DNA of 64,000 bases. It comes from Hevea brasiliensis (taxonomy: Eukaryota > Streptophyta > Magnoliopsida > Malpighiales > Euphorbiaceae). Shown here in pieces: positions 10,235 to 22,450 of this stretch. The position numbers were made by a program, and so were the translations under genes. Each line of letters begins with the position of its first letter. The first letter of the stretch is position 1. The notes beneath the pieces were generated by a model. The model had not been told where the DNA came from. It saw nothing but the letters and a program-made list of their open reading frames with translations, and searched no databases. The stretch lies in NCBI RefSeq assembly GCF_030052815.1, contig NC_079507.1:15522141-15586140 (forward strand), in the 5' to 3' direction.

Positions 10235-13200
10235 TGTCACACCTTACCCCTTCGTAAGGCATAACATGATCCCGTAGTATACCTAATGAATTACCAAACT
10301 TCGTCTATTGATAACCATTAATATACTATAAGAGATTTTAAACCTTTTCTTATTTCTTTTTACAGTGGTGAGCACTTTTGATAGGTGTTAAATTTTTTTT
10401 TTAACTGAAGTGAAATCAAATAACAAATCTGAAGTATCAATAATTTCTGTAAAAATTTCGGCTGAGTGCCGTCTATATTTTGTGAAAAAAGTTCTTCAAA
10501 AACCTGTAAAAAAGCACTTTGAATATATTTGTTCAATGCCAAACTCCAATATGGCTCAACTCAAATCAGTGTCTTCAACATAGTTCAAACTCAATTCAAT
10601 ATCATTTTCAGCAATTCCAAAAATAAAGTGCTCAACATTTTGACAAGCCAAAATAATTTATAACTTTATTTTACAACTGCTCAAGACCAAGTATGATATG
10701 TACATATAGTTCAAATAAATTACAATAATATTTACAAGGAAGTGATATACTCAATATATCCGGCAAAATCCCTAAGCAAAGTCACAAGCAGCCTACTCTG
10801 TTGCTTTATCTGTCTGTCTACCTGCGACAGCAATGAAAAAGCTATCGCTGAGTAAAATTTACTTATTGGTGCATAATAAAAATTTAAAATGTGGTATATA
10901 AAACACTTATTGACAATTCACAATTCAAATGATTCACAATTTCATGTCATAATTTTCAAAGCTCATATAACATAAATTTGATAAAACAATTGAATAACAC
11001 AGTGTTGCCAATCAATAACACAACTTAGGTCATGACACAAATTTTTTCGAATATGCCGTGTTCTACACCACGACAAGGCATACTCACCCCACTAATCAAA
11101 ATCAATATGGGGGATGGCTAGCTAGATAATGAGTACTCATCCATACTCACCTCAGACTGGCAAGTCAAAGAGGGAGGAATATAGTCATACACACCCCATA
11201 AATGGAGAAGGAACATAGTGATATTACCATGCTAAGTGTGAATCAAAAACAATTTCAAATAACAATATTTAAATATTTCATACAAACTACAAATCGCATT
11301 TTATCTCAAAATTTCCATTCATAAAGTAGGCAACACAATAATTTCCAAATAAAATTTTCAAAGCCCAAACAATAAAAAATTATTCATAACTCATTTCTCC
11401 AAATAAATTTTGTAATAAAAGCAGTGAATATAAAAAGTATTGTGCACAGACCTGGTTTGAGTCGCCTCTAGGCCTTGCCTCAATGTTCCTTATACTTTTC
11501 AATATCCTTTTCAACTGAAACACGTAATTTAAAGTGTTTCAGTACTCAGTTAAATTGTTTCTAATAATAAAATCCACTATTATTAATTTTCTTAGTACCA
11601 TTCCCTTCAATTCATTTCATTAGTCAACCTATAATGTTAACCTTTGATGCACTCTAAGTGAGCCCAATTTGTCACATTTTATAGTCTCTAAGTGTTGGTA
11701 TATGTTACCAATTCATTTTAAAGCTTATTGTATTTTATTGTCATTTTCCAGATTTCATGGCCAATGTTTACTGTCTATTGGACTAAGCTACAATGTATAT
11801 TTAATAGATTTCTCTTCATTAAATTGTTTCTCATTGTGTTTTCTTTAATTTCCTTTTTGAATCACTCCATTTGAAGTTGCATAGCTCAAGTTATGGTTAA
11901 TTAACCATAACTAGGTCAAATATAAGTTTTAGTTTCCTTTTTTAGGCATTTTCGGTTCTGATTTTACTAATTTATTTGGACTATTTGTAATCACATTGAG
12001 GTCTAGCATTCCTCATAAGTATTGTTGCCCTATGTCTTAGGGACAACTAGAAATTTTGCTTACCATTTTTCAAGTCTTATAAAATTCTTTATAGATAAAT
12101 TGTTAACTTGGACTCAAAGGTCCTATATTGGCATGGTCCTAAATTAGGTCAATAGATTTGACCTTAAATTCTGACCTTATACATTTATAATTTGAGGAAG
12201 TTGTCTAAAATAATGTTTTAGGTCTCTTTCTTAGCTTTCCAGATTAGTATGGCTCATTTAAATTGGACAATTCTAGTGGGAGATATGCTTATTTGAATTT
12301 TCTAGATTTTATGGTCAAATGTGCTAATTCCAGATTTAGTGTGCCAAATTAATAAAGTTAATTGACCTAGTTCCCTTGATTTTTGAGTTTTGGTCAAATT
12401 ACCAATATTGTAGATCTATGTCTTATTGAAATTTTGGGACTGATTTCATGTCATTTGGAGTTCTATGGACCAAGTTATGATCATTTTACTATTGCTAGTC
12501 AAGTTGCACTTATATTGCAAAGTTTAGGTCATTTTTAGGTCAAAGTCAATTTGGCCAGTTTTTGTAACCCAAATTTGGTGATCATTTTGACTTGGTAATT
12601 GGCATTTATGGGCTTGGTGGTCTTCACCAAAGTTGTAGCCCTATGTCTAAGCTTTCCAATCGTATAAATTTCAGGTCATTTGGACTTATTTTAAGTGAGT
12701 TATGGCCAAAAGACTCATTACTGTTCATATGGTCAAATTTTGGGTTCTTATGTTATGCTAATTCGGATTTGGTCATTCTTTTAAGTCACTTCTAGGTAGA
12801 ATTTTGGCATGGCCTATGCATGAAAGTTAGCCTATTTTATGTCTAGTTTTGCCTTCAATTAGCCTCATACCAATTGGGGTCACACAATTCCATTTATAGC
12901 CTAAAATACATACTGCCTTTAACACATTTTTGAAGCACCAACCAATCACACATTCAACTAGTTATAACTTCACTTCCCAAACCTAATTCTGCATTTGTAT
13001 CATACCACAACCATTCATCACTTTACATTATAGTCACTTTGGGCAGAATATAACCAATTGATAATGCACCAATTACACTTCTAATTCACAATATCCAATT
13101 CTAAACAATATATACACATAACACTCCTAACCATTACATATAACTTCCATAATCAATTATACATACTGCCCCTACATCATCACCACAAGAATTCATCAAT

Positions 13201-14405
13201 AAGTTTCATGATATCATACATAAATTCATGAGTTTAAAGGCTGCCCAAAAATGGCAGTTTACTAAGGTATTGAATTTCCCTTTCAAACCCCTAAATTCAA
13301 GTGCTCAATATACAAACATGGGAAGTAAATTGCTAATACATCAATTTAACCAAATTAATCCTAATTCCCATCAATTACATGTAGAAAAAACTAAAGCAAA
13401 CTCACCTCCCATGGCTACCAAAAATGGACAATCCCATAACTCAACCATTTTTACAAATTTCTTTACCATTCAACTCATCTCAACCTTAAAACATAGTTTA
13501 ATGAAGCAAAGAATGAAAAACTAGCACTAACCCTTTTTGAGCTTGACCAAAACTTCATCAAATCCTCTTCTTTTTGCTTCCAATTGCTTCCTCAAGTTGA
13601 GTGTGCAAGCTTTAATGAAGAGAACTAGTGGAAACAATGGCTAAATGAGGAGTGCATGGAGCTTTTTCAATTTCGGCCATGGTGCATCAATGGAGGTTCC
13701 ATTCGGCTGGTACTTTTGAGAAGTTAAAGATGAGTGTAAATTCTGTCCAAGGGCCTTATATATGTCCCAAAATGTGAGTTAGTGGAGCACTAAAGATTAG
13801 TTAATGATTAATTAATCTAAAGTTTCCTAAATTGTATTTTTATCACCAATCTTTCACTTTTTACATTATGTACCTCATTTCTTATTTTTCATAACATTTT
13901 CAAAGTGTAATATCACTTATTTTTAAAGGACATTGAGGTCAAAAGTCCACTTGGGGTGTCAATTGACCAAAATGACCCTATTCGATTTGTATTCCCGATT
14001 TTCGATAACACCAATTTTTGTCGGTTTCTCAATTTTTCATTTTTTCTTTTTACTAATTCATTAATTTTTTTTAGACATTTCTAATATTAATTATACTTTA
14101 ATAAGTCCTTAATTATGTCTCAAAACTTAATTTCGAGGGTTCCCGCAGTCCTGGGGTCGGCTATTGCCTACGCCGTAACTTCCCATTGCGGTCACCCATT
14201 GCTGTGGTGCTGGCTCGTTTAACCTAATTTCATTTCCTCTCTTTTATTTTTCTTAATTTTTCTTGTATTTTTTTTTAATTTATTTCATCATTTTATGCTT
14301 GTTTACATTACCGAAGTGTAGTTTCAGACATCCTGACTTGCCCGGACTAACTTTAGGTCACTGGAGCAGCAGAAGGTATGGACTACATAAAGTGAGGGCG
14401 TTACA
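10235..14405 (-). mobile_element. E5 solo gypsy LTR, 4.17 kb
   Basis: Plus-strand ends are TGTCACACC and GGGCGTTACA; read on the minus strand it starts TGTAACGCCC and ends GGTGTGACA. It is flanked by a perfect 5-bp duplication TTAAC (10230-10234 and 14406-14410). Blocks such as AAGGCTGCCCAA and TGGCAGTTTACTAA align with the E1 LTR in the same orientation, so it is a longer, diverged relative. There is no gag/pol sequence and no primer site, as expected when unequal LTR recombination has removed the body of the element. Confidence 0.85.
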
Positions 14406-14410
14406 TTAAC

Positions 14411-15713
14411 CATGACTCCAGCTCGAATTGGGATTTTGTAACGGAGTGATTCTAGTGCATGGTAACATATGATTAAAGATTCATTTAAGGTATTCCTTAT
14501 TATTGATTGGGTGGCCATGGCATACTATGCTAAGTGTCAATCATGGTCTATGAGATGCTTTTTAGAGAAATCATTTACGATAAGAAAGAGTTCTAATGAT
14601 ATTAAGAGTTAATATCATTTCTCATTGCCAATAAGTAATGAGTTTAGTAAGTCACATATCTATACAAGCTAATCACCATTTAAAATGTAATTTAATTAAT
14701 TAATTAAACTCTAAGCTAATCACCATTTAAAATGTGATTTAATTAATTAATTAAAGAGTTTGACTTGAAATCAATAAGATTGCAAAGTCTCTAGCATGAC
14801 TTGAAACTAAATCTAGGTTATTGGATGTATAATATAAATTAAATTTATATTTAATTTGATTAAATATGAATTTAATTATGAAAAATTAATTAATGGAGAA
14901 TAATTAATTAATTTATTTATATTTGATATAAATTGATTTAAAGAAGAGAAATTATAATTTTGGGTTGAGAACTCAAATTAAATAGTAAGGGCAAATTGGT
15001 CTTTTCACATGGTGACATGTGGCACAATGAGATGGTGACACATGACACCATATGATCTTGTCGCTTGTCTTCTTATGATGGAAGACCACATATCATGATT
15101 TAAATGGAGCTTGACACTTAGCTCCATAGGATTAAATCAAATAATAATAAGATGGGATCTTGTGATGACATGTGACAAGAAAGTTAGGGTTTGACCTAAG
15201 TATATAAAGAGAAGTTATAAAAAAAAAATTTAGCCCATCGCTCTTTCTCTCATATGTGACAACAACAAGAAGTCTCTCTCTCCTCTTCAATTTCTCAATT
15301 GATTCAAAAGGAAAAACTTAGATTTCCTCTTAAATTAAATTATTAGAAAGTGTTTCTAACACCCAATACATTCATACAACCTTCACAAGGCATAAACCCC
15401 ATATTATAATTGGTTGACAAGGCTTGAATAGCCAATCTAGGGGCTGCCATTGCTACTTTGACTTGTGCTTGTGATGGACAAACTAGAGGGACAACATTTG
15501 GGGTCCTAAGAACATCCTAAGAAGGCATCAATTGTGCATTAAGAGGTTCGTACCTAAAAATCCCTCTTTTAGTTAGGTTTTAATTGAATTAAATGTTAAT
15601 TCATAATCTTTAATGGGAAATGAAATTTTAATGCATGCTAAAATATGTTTTAGTATGCAATTAGGCATTGGAAATTGATTAGGTTCATAAGACACTTTGT
15701 ATGGTGCATGTAA
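14411..15713 (+). repeat. C0 3' LTR, second piece
   Basis: This continues the copia LTR after E5: the blocks GTGCATGGTAACATATGAT and GATATTAAGAGTTAATATCAT match the reverse complement of the C1 LTR around 55400-55560. It breaks at 15713, where E2 is inserted, and the last few dozen bases reappear at 52543. Confidence 0.85.
14667..14760. repeat. 47-bp tandem duplication in the C0 LTR
   Basis: AGCTAATCACCATTTAAAAT plus the following TTAATTAA tract occurs at 14667 and again at 14714, with one G/A difference. The C0 5' LTR and the C1/C2 LTRs have it once. Confidence 0.85.
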
Positions 15714-16361
15714 TGTGACACTCCTTACCCGTCTACTGTATAACCGAGTAAGATATGTTACACAGTGTACCAGAATATCCTATTTTATTTTAATCATTTT
15801 TATTCTTCTTAATTTATTTCTTTCGTAGTTATGAAGTAAAGTATAATTCATTTAAGTCATTTATTGAAATCATAAATTTATTTGAGGTTCCGCAAATTTT
15901 ATAGAAAATCCGGCAAAGTACCGGCTAAAAATGGAGAAAACAGTTCTTTGGAATCTGTGAAAAATACTTCCAAAATTTTCAATCAATCCCAAACTCCATT
16001 TCATCAATAAAATCTCAATATTTTTCAACAACATTTCCATTTCTCATTCATTCATTTCCTATGATATTCATATACAAGTCATAAATAAATATTCATTTTT
16101 TCATTCATAAACACAATTTTCGCTATTTACATTAATACCAAAATACATTACATAAGTATCAATTATACATGAGAAAATAAAAGTCAATTACAAAAAACCA
16201 AAATGAAACCTAGTGTCCTACCAATGCACTGACATCGGTGAGGTGACACAGACACTATGCAGAGCTGCAAATGATCTCACCCAGTATGTGGTCTACTGGG
16301 CTCTCGGTCGGTCTCTCCAGAACCTATGCGTGGCAAAAAGCAACGCGCTAAGAAATGATGC

Positions 16362-16735
16362 TTAGTGGTGCCAATAATAAAATAAAAAGAAATAACAGAA
16401 AATAAATATGCAGTGTATGTTCTGATGTCTTATACACACAATTTTTCGATCATTATTGGTAATCTTATTTATTATGTACTTGTTCTATTCATTATTTCAT
16501 TAAATTTGTTCACTTTCATTTTTAATTGCCCAAGTAACCTATACTGGATTAGTGGTGCCAATAATAAAATAAAAAGAAATAACATAAAATAAATATGTAG
16601 TGTATGTTCTGATGTCTTATACACATAATTTTTCGATCATTATTGGTAATCTTATTTATTATGTATTTGATCTATTCATTATTTCATTAAATTTGTTCAC
16701 TTTCATTTTTAATTGCCCAAGTAACTATACTGCAT
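16362..16735. repeat. 187-bp tandem duplication in the E2 3' LTR
   Basis: The block starting TTAGTGGTGCCAATAATAAA at 16362 recurs at 16549 and runs to the motif CCAAGTAAC...ATACTG. The E2 5' LTR has a single copy (from about 38974), so the duplication arose after insertion. Confidence 0.85.
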
Positions 16736-18342
16736 GACTGGACTGGATAAATGGGTAAACTGGCACAAGGCATCAAGTACCTCGGGCCGTCACACCATCA
16801 GTCACATATGTATCTCCTGGTGTACAACAGAACAGCTAATAAGCTGTAATAAAAAGTAGGTACAAGGCCAAGTATCAACATAATGTCAGAATGGCTAAAA
16901 GCCATAAAATCACAAAATGGCATAATGCCATGTGCAGTACTGCTAACTGAACCCTATTGGCATGCTAACCTATCCAAACTAATCTTGCTAGGTGTACTAG
17001 GGCATATTACACTTTTAAATTTTACAATTCTTGAAATTTAAGTTTAGGTGTTACTATTCATTTCATTAGTCAAATAAAATGTTGACTTTTGCATAGACAA
17101 TAGGTATATTGGTTCTAATGCTCCCAACATGCCACATTTTGCATTCTAAAATTATTGGCATTGGTTGCCAATACTATTTCTAAGCTTAGTGTTAGTTATT
17201 TAAAATTTTCAGATTTCAAGCATCATATTTACTGTTTCATTAGTCATTTGTACAGTAGGAATTGGGCAAAATTGTCTTCATGAAAGTTGTTCTTTATTTT
17301 GTCTAGTTACATTTCCTTTTTTGAATCTTTCCATTTGGAGTTTTGTAGCTCAAGTTATGGCCTAAATATCATAACTGGCCGGATTGGACAGAATCCAAAA
17401 TTCTAGGCAAAACTGGTTCTGCCAGGTTTGGTAACCTAAGTTTGGTTAGTAATTTGACTAGGTTATGGTCAAAATGTGGATTTGTGTTCTTCATAAAAGT
17501 TTTAGGTCTATGTCTCAGTTTTCTGCTGGTAAAATTTCAGGTCAATTGGACCTTTCTACATAAACAGACACTATTCATTTGGTCATTTTGCCCAGGCATA
17601 ATGCAAGTCACCCGGATTAGGGCAGTTTTTAAGCCAACTTGGTTTGGTATTCTGGGCAGGGTTTCTTTACCAAAGTTGTGCCATTATGTGTACAGTTTCA
17701 TGTCCGATTAGCCTTGAACAATTAAACCTCTATAACTCCATTTATAACTGCCCAAACTTGCTGGACTCATACTCAGTCCCGTAGGTCAGCTAAGGCAGCT
17801 CACCTAAACTCAAATCCAACATCCTTACTCACTTAAATTCTTTCTCACACACATTCAAATGGTCACTAATTGACTATTACAAGGTTAATAAACCATTACA
17901 TGAGCAAACCCTAATGTTGTTAAGTGTCCACATTTTCCATGTTCGTACATGCCTAAACTTTGTATTTCACTTACACAACTAAGTTCAATCACTCATTTAA
18001 TACCAAGGGCTACTCATAATCATTTTTCTACCAAGCAAAATCATCAAATCCTAGCTAACCCTAGCTGCAAAAATTTTTAGTGTGCACACACACAAATTTT
18101 TATCTTGTTTTCTTACATTTCCTACTTACTTCGTGCCATTAACATGAATTTAATCAAAATAGCAAAAGTTTGGACACTAACCTTGATTTAGCTAATTCCC
18201 AAAGCTTGAGAACTCCTCTTTTTCTCTTTCTTTTTACTGCCCAAGACTTGGTCTAGGTGTAAGGGTAAATATTTGTGAAGGGAAGCTAGGGTTTTGGGTG
18301 GTGAACTCAAGCTTGGTGAAGCTTTAATGGAGTTTTCCTTCC

Positions 18343-18360
18343 TCTCTCTCTCTCTCTCTA
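18343..18360. repeat. (CT)n tract, short allele in the E2 3' LTR
   Basis: About nine CT units. The partner LTR has about 22 units at 51807-51852. Confidence 0.85.
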
Positions 18361-19056
18361 CGTTTTTTGCTACGCCAAAGGTTGAAGATATCTGTTTAGT
18401 TCTTTAATTTTTATCTCCTTTTATTTAATTTTAAGTAGTTTATAATGATGTGTCAAAATTTGGTTGGGTGGGAGGATGTTTAATGATATCATAATGATGT
18501 CATAATTCAAATTTCTTTCATTTTCTTTCCTTTTCTTGTCTACTTAATTTCAATTTAATTTTTAGCAATATTTATTTACATTTTGTATCATAATAATTAT
18601 TTACTTAACTGGACAAGTTGGCCAAAAATCACCTTTGAAGGCGAAATGACCAAAATGCCCGCCGTTTGGCTTAACAGACCAAAATTGTCTGTACTAATTG
18701 AAAAAAAATTTCTAAGCATTTTCTTGGCATTCTAATGCCATAGGAACCTCAATGACCCTTCTCTAGAGTCCCAAAAATTATTTTATGAATTTTTCCTTGG
18801 GTCTAGGGCTCCTAGTTGCGAGAACCGCAACTTCTCACTAGGTTACCCATCGCTAGGGCACCGGCTCATTTAATTTAGTTGTACTTTATTTTTAAAATTT
18901 TTCCTAAATTTTTCTTATTAATATTTGAGTTAATTATGGTTCCTCACTTTAGTTTAAATATTTTTCTAGACATTTTAGCTGTCCGGACCAACACCGATCA
19001 GTGGAACAGTAGAATGCACAGAGTTGCTATAGGGAGGGTGTTACAACTCTTCCTCT

Positions 19057-19438
19057 CTAATTTAAATTTCGTCCTCGAAATTTACCTGATGCAAACAATT
19101 GAGGAAACTATTGCCTCATCATCTCTTCACTTTCCCAAGTGGCCTCCTCGGTGTTGTGGTGCCTCCAAAGCACTTTCACCAGTGGAATCTGCTTATTCCT
19201 CAACTCTTTCACTTCCTGAGCCAGGATCCGTATGGGTTATGTTTCATATGTCAAGTCTGGTTGTACTTCAATTTCTTCCATAGAGATGACATGTGAAGGA
19301 TCTGAGTGGTATCTTCTTAGCATAGACACGTGGAACACATTATGGATCTTGTCCAGCTCTGGTGGTAAAGCTAGCCTGTAGTCCACTGGACCCATACGTT
19401 CAATAACTTCATATGGGCTAATGAACCTAGGGCTTAAC
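19057..19438 (-). pseudogene. pol: E2 integrase C-terminus and chromodomain (part after S2)
   Basis: Minus-strand coding for the integrase tail: the GPY/F region (SPRFISPYEVIERMGPVDYR, with GPY read as SPY), the following block [17 protein letters not shown], and then the chromodomain region up to the stop at 19057. Frameshifts and a stop lie in the chromodomain part. The solo LTR S2 cuts the gene at 19438; the upstream part resumes at 33885. This module normally binds DNA and chromatin during integration. Confidence 0.85.
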
Positions 19439-22400
19439 TGTAACATCTCCATTGTACGTGTTCTGTACGTTCTGTTGCTCCAGTGGCATAATAACAGTCT
19501 AGGCATAGGATGTCTGAAACTACACTTCGATGATAGTGAACAAACATATAAGGATGAAATAAATAAAAAGAAAATACAAGAAAAATCAAAGAAAAGTGAA
19601 AGAGAGAAAATGAAGCTAAGTTAAACGAGCTGGCACTGCAGTGATGGGTGACCGCACTGGGAAGGCCGTTGTCGACCCTAGGACCACAAGGAACCCTCAA
19701 AATTTAATTTTGAGACATCAATAAAGGTTTATTGAAATGTAATTGACACTAAAAATATCAAAAAAAAAATAATAAATTAGTATAAAGAAAAACGAAAAAT
19801 CGAGAAACAGACAAAAATCAGTGTTACCAAAAAATCGGGAATATAACTCGAAGTGGGGCATTTTGGTCATTTGACACCAAGAACTGCCTTTTGACCTCAA
19901 TGCCCATTAAAAATAAATGATATTGCACTTAGAAAATTTCATGAAAAATTAAATTGTGATACATTATAAGAATAGTGAAAAAAATGGGGGATAAAATTCA
20001 ATTTATGAAACTTTGAATAATTAACATTAAAATCCAAGTTAATGCTCCACAAACTCCTAATTTGGGACACCTAAATATGCCTTTGGGACAGTAGAACAAT
20101 CATCTTCCATCTTGAGAAATAACCAGCCGAGAGAAATGAAGTTCACCATGGAAATCACCATGGTCGCCCCACATGCAACCTCCATGGGAGCATGATCAAG
20201 CCACCATTTCTACTTGGTTCCTTCATTAAAGCTTGCCTACTTACCTTGGGGAAGATATTGGCAACAAGAAAAACAAGATTTGGTGAAGTTTTGATAAGCT
20301 TCAAAAGTGGTAAGTGTCCAAAACCTCTCCGTTGCTTTAGTAAACCTTGTGTTTAGGTTGAGGTGAGTATTTTGGTGAAGAGAAATGAAGAAAACATTGA
20401 GAAATGAAATGGTCCATTTTCGGCAGCCATGAATATGTGTTGTATTTGAATTTTTCTTACCTTTAATGAATGGAAATTAAGGTTGATTAAGTCAAATGAA
20501 AGATGTAGTAAGTTAAAATCTAAGTATGTGCATGTAGTACTTGAATTAAGGGTGTGAAATGGAGCCTTAATGCTTTGAGCAAACTGCCATGTTTGGCAGC
20601 CCATAATAGCATGAATTTGTGTGTGAATATGAAGTTTATTAATGAAATATGATAATGTTAAATTGTGGGCAGCATGTGTAAGTGACATTGAAGTATGATT
20701 ATGTTGAAGTGTATGTGTAATATTGACATTGAGATATGTTGAATTTTAGTGGAAGTGAATGTTGAACTTAATGGTGAATTGTGTGCATTGAGCACTTGAA
20801 TGTTCTACCCAAAATTGTTGCTGGAATTGTGTATAATAGATATATGGAAGTATCATTGATTGAATATTGAAGTAATAAGGAGGAGAAGGAATATCAAATT
20901 GGAAGTGTATGTGCTTTGTGCAGGTTGTGTATTGAAGGCAGTACCTAAATTAGGTCATAACTGCCAAACTGTGAACCCAATTGGTATGAGGCAAATGGGG
21001 GTGAAACTAGACACCAAATAGTCCAACTTTCATGTAGAAATGTTGCCAAAATTTTGCCTAGAAACTTACCTTAAAAATGACCAAATCTGGGATAGCAACC
21101 TTGCAACCCATATTTTTGATCATATGAACAGTAATCATTAGGATGACCATAACTCACTCAAAATAGGTCCAATTGACCTGAAATTTTTATCATGGATAGC
21201 TTAGATATAGAGCTACATTTCTTATACAGACACTAAAGCCCAGAAATGACCAGAACCAAGTCAAATAGCTTGCACAAGTTCGGGTACCAAAACTGCTAGG
21301 ACTAAAAGTGACCTAAAATTGACCAAATTTTGCACTAAAGGTGCAATCTGTCCAGCTTTAGTAAATTGACCATATCTTGGCCTATACAACTTAGAATGAC
21401 CTGAAATTTTGCTCTGCGTGCAATAAGACATAGAGCTACAATTTTTCTTCTTTGACCAGAAGCTAAAAACGAAGAGAAATAGGACTTTAAGCTAGACCAA
21501 TCTAGCATACCAAAAATTGAGAATTTGACATTTACATACAATGATGCTTGAAGCACTTTGGTAATGAATGCCAACTTGTAAAAATTGTAAATTGCACTAT
21601 ATTGGCAGCATATTGAATTACAATGTGTGACATGATGATGCTAGAAACCACTTATCCATAGTACCTAAAAAGGTCAATATATGCATTGACTTATGAATTA
21701 CATAATAGTTAGTAAACTCTAAAAATTGAAGAATTAAACATTTAATTTATAATGTGCCCTAGTTTGCCTAATTGGCTAGTTTGGATAGGTTGGCATGCCA
21801 ATAGGATTCTGACAGCTGTTCTGTAAATGGCTTCATACCATACTATATTTTTACGGCTTATTATTCCGCACTGTGATATTAATAGCCTACGACTATACAT
21901 ATGGTGTATTTATACTTAGCTTATCGCCATATTGACTATATGGCTTTTTAGCCACGCTATTTGCACACCGGGAGACACTTTGTGACCGATGGTGTGACTG
22001 CCCGAGGTACTAGGTACCCAGTGCCAGTATATCCGTTATCCAGTCTAGTCAGTATATAGGCTACATGGGCAGTAATTCAAGTATTATTAAATTCAAATAG
22101 CTAAATCCAGTCTACTGACATACAGCACTACCAAAAAATTCGTAAATACTTTATTTACTTTATTTTAGTGTATATTTCTTTATATTTGGCAGCACTAAGC
22201 AAAATTGCTTAGTGCGTTGCTTTTGTAACGCGTAGGTATTAGAGACACAGTTGGGGAGCCCAGCAGACCTACGACCAGGTGAGACATCTGATTTGCACAG
22301 GAGTCTAGAGTCATCTGCACTGCATTGTATACATGGTAGGACTTAGGATATCTTTTATTTTGTACTTTTATTGTATTTTTGAAATTCAGCCTTGTATTTG

Positions 22401-22450
22401 GTAATGTTATGAAAGCTCTAAAGTTTGTAATATTTTGTACATATTAAATA
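19439..22450 (+). mobile_element. S2 solo gypsy LTR, first part
   Basis: Plus orientation, beginning TGTAACATCTCC. The second part is 33494-33879, ending GGGGTGTTACA. The total is about 3.40 kb, against 3.43 kb for the E1 LTR of the same family. The target duplication is TTAAC (19434-19438) against TTAAT (33880-33884), one mismatch. It lies in the E2 integrase gene and has no internal region or primer site, so it is a solo LTR. Confidence 0.85.

Larger units (their letters stand above)
15714..19045 (-). repeat. E2 3' LTR
   Basis: Plus-strand ends are TGTGACACTCC and GGGAGGGTGTTACA. It matches the E2 5' LTR (38336-40645 plus 51668-52537) but carries a 187-bp internal duplication and a shorter CT tract. 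The purine tract of the element follows at 19046-19056. Confidence 0.9.

Noticed and set aside
13138..18360. A host gene in the AT-rich stretches between coding blocks
   Set aside because: All of 10235-18360 is accounted for by LTR sequence matched to partner copies; no exon-like conserved frame was found.
19237..19506. Frame crossing from E2 integrase into solo LTR S2
   Set aside because: The first residues come from LTR sequence and the rest from the integrase tail, so it is a chimera made by the insertion.
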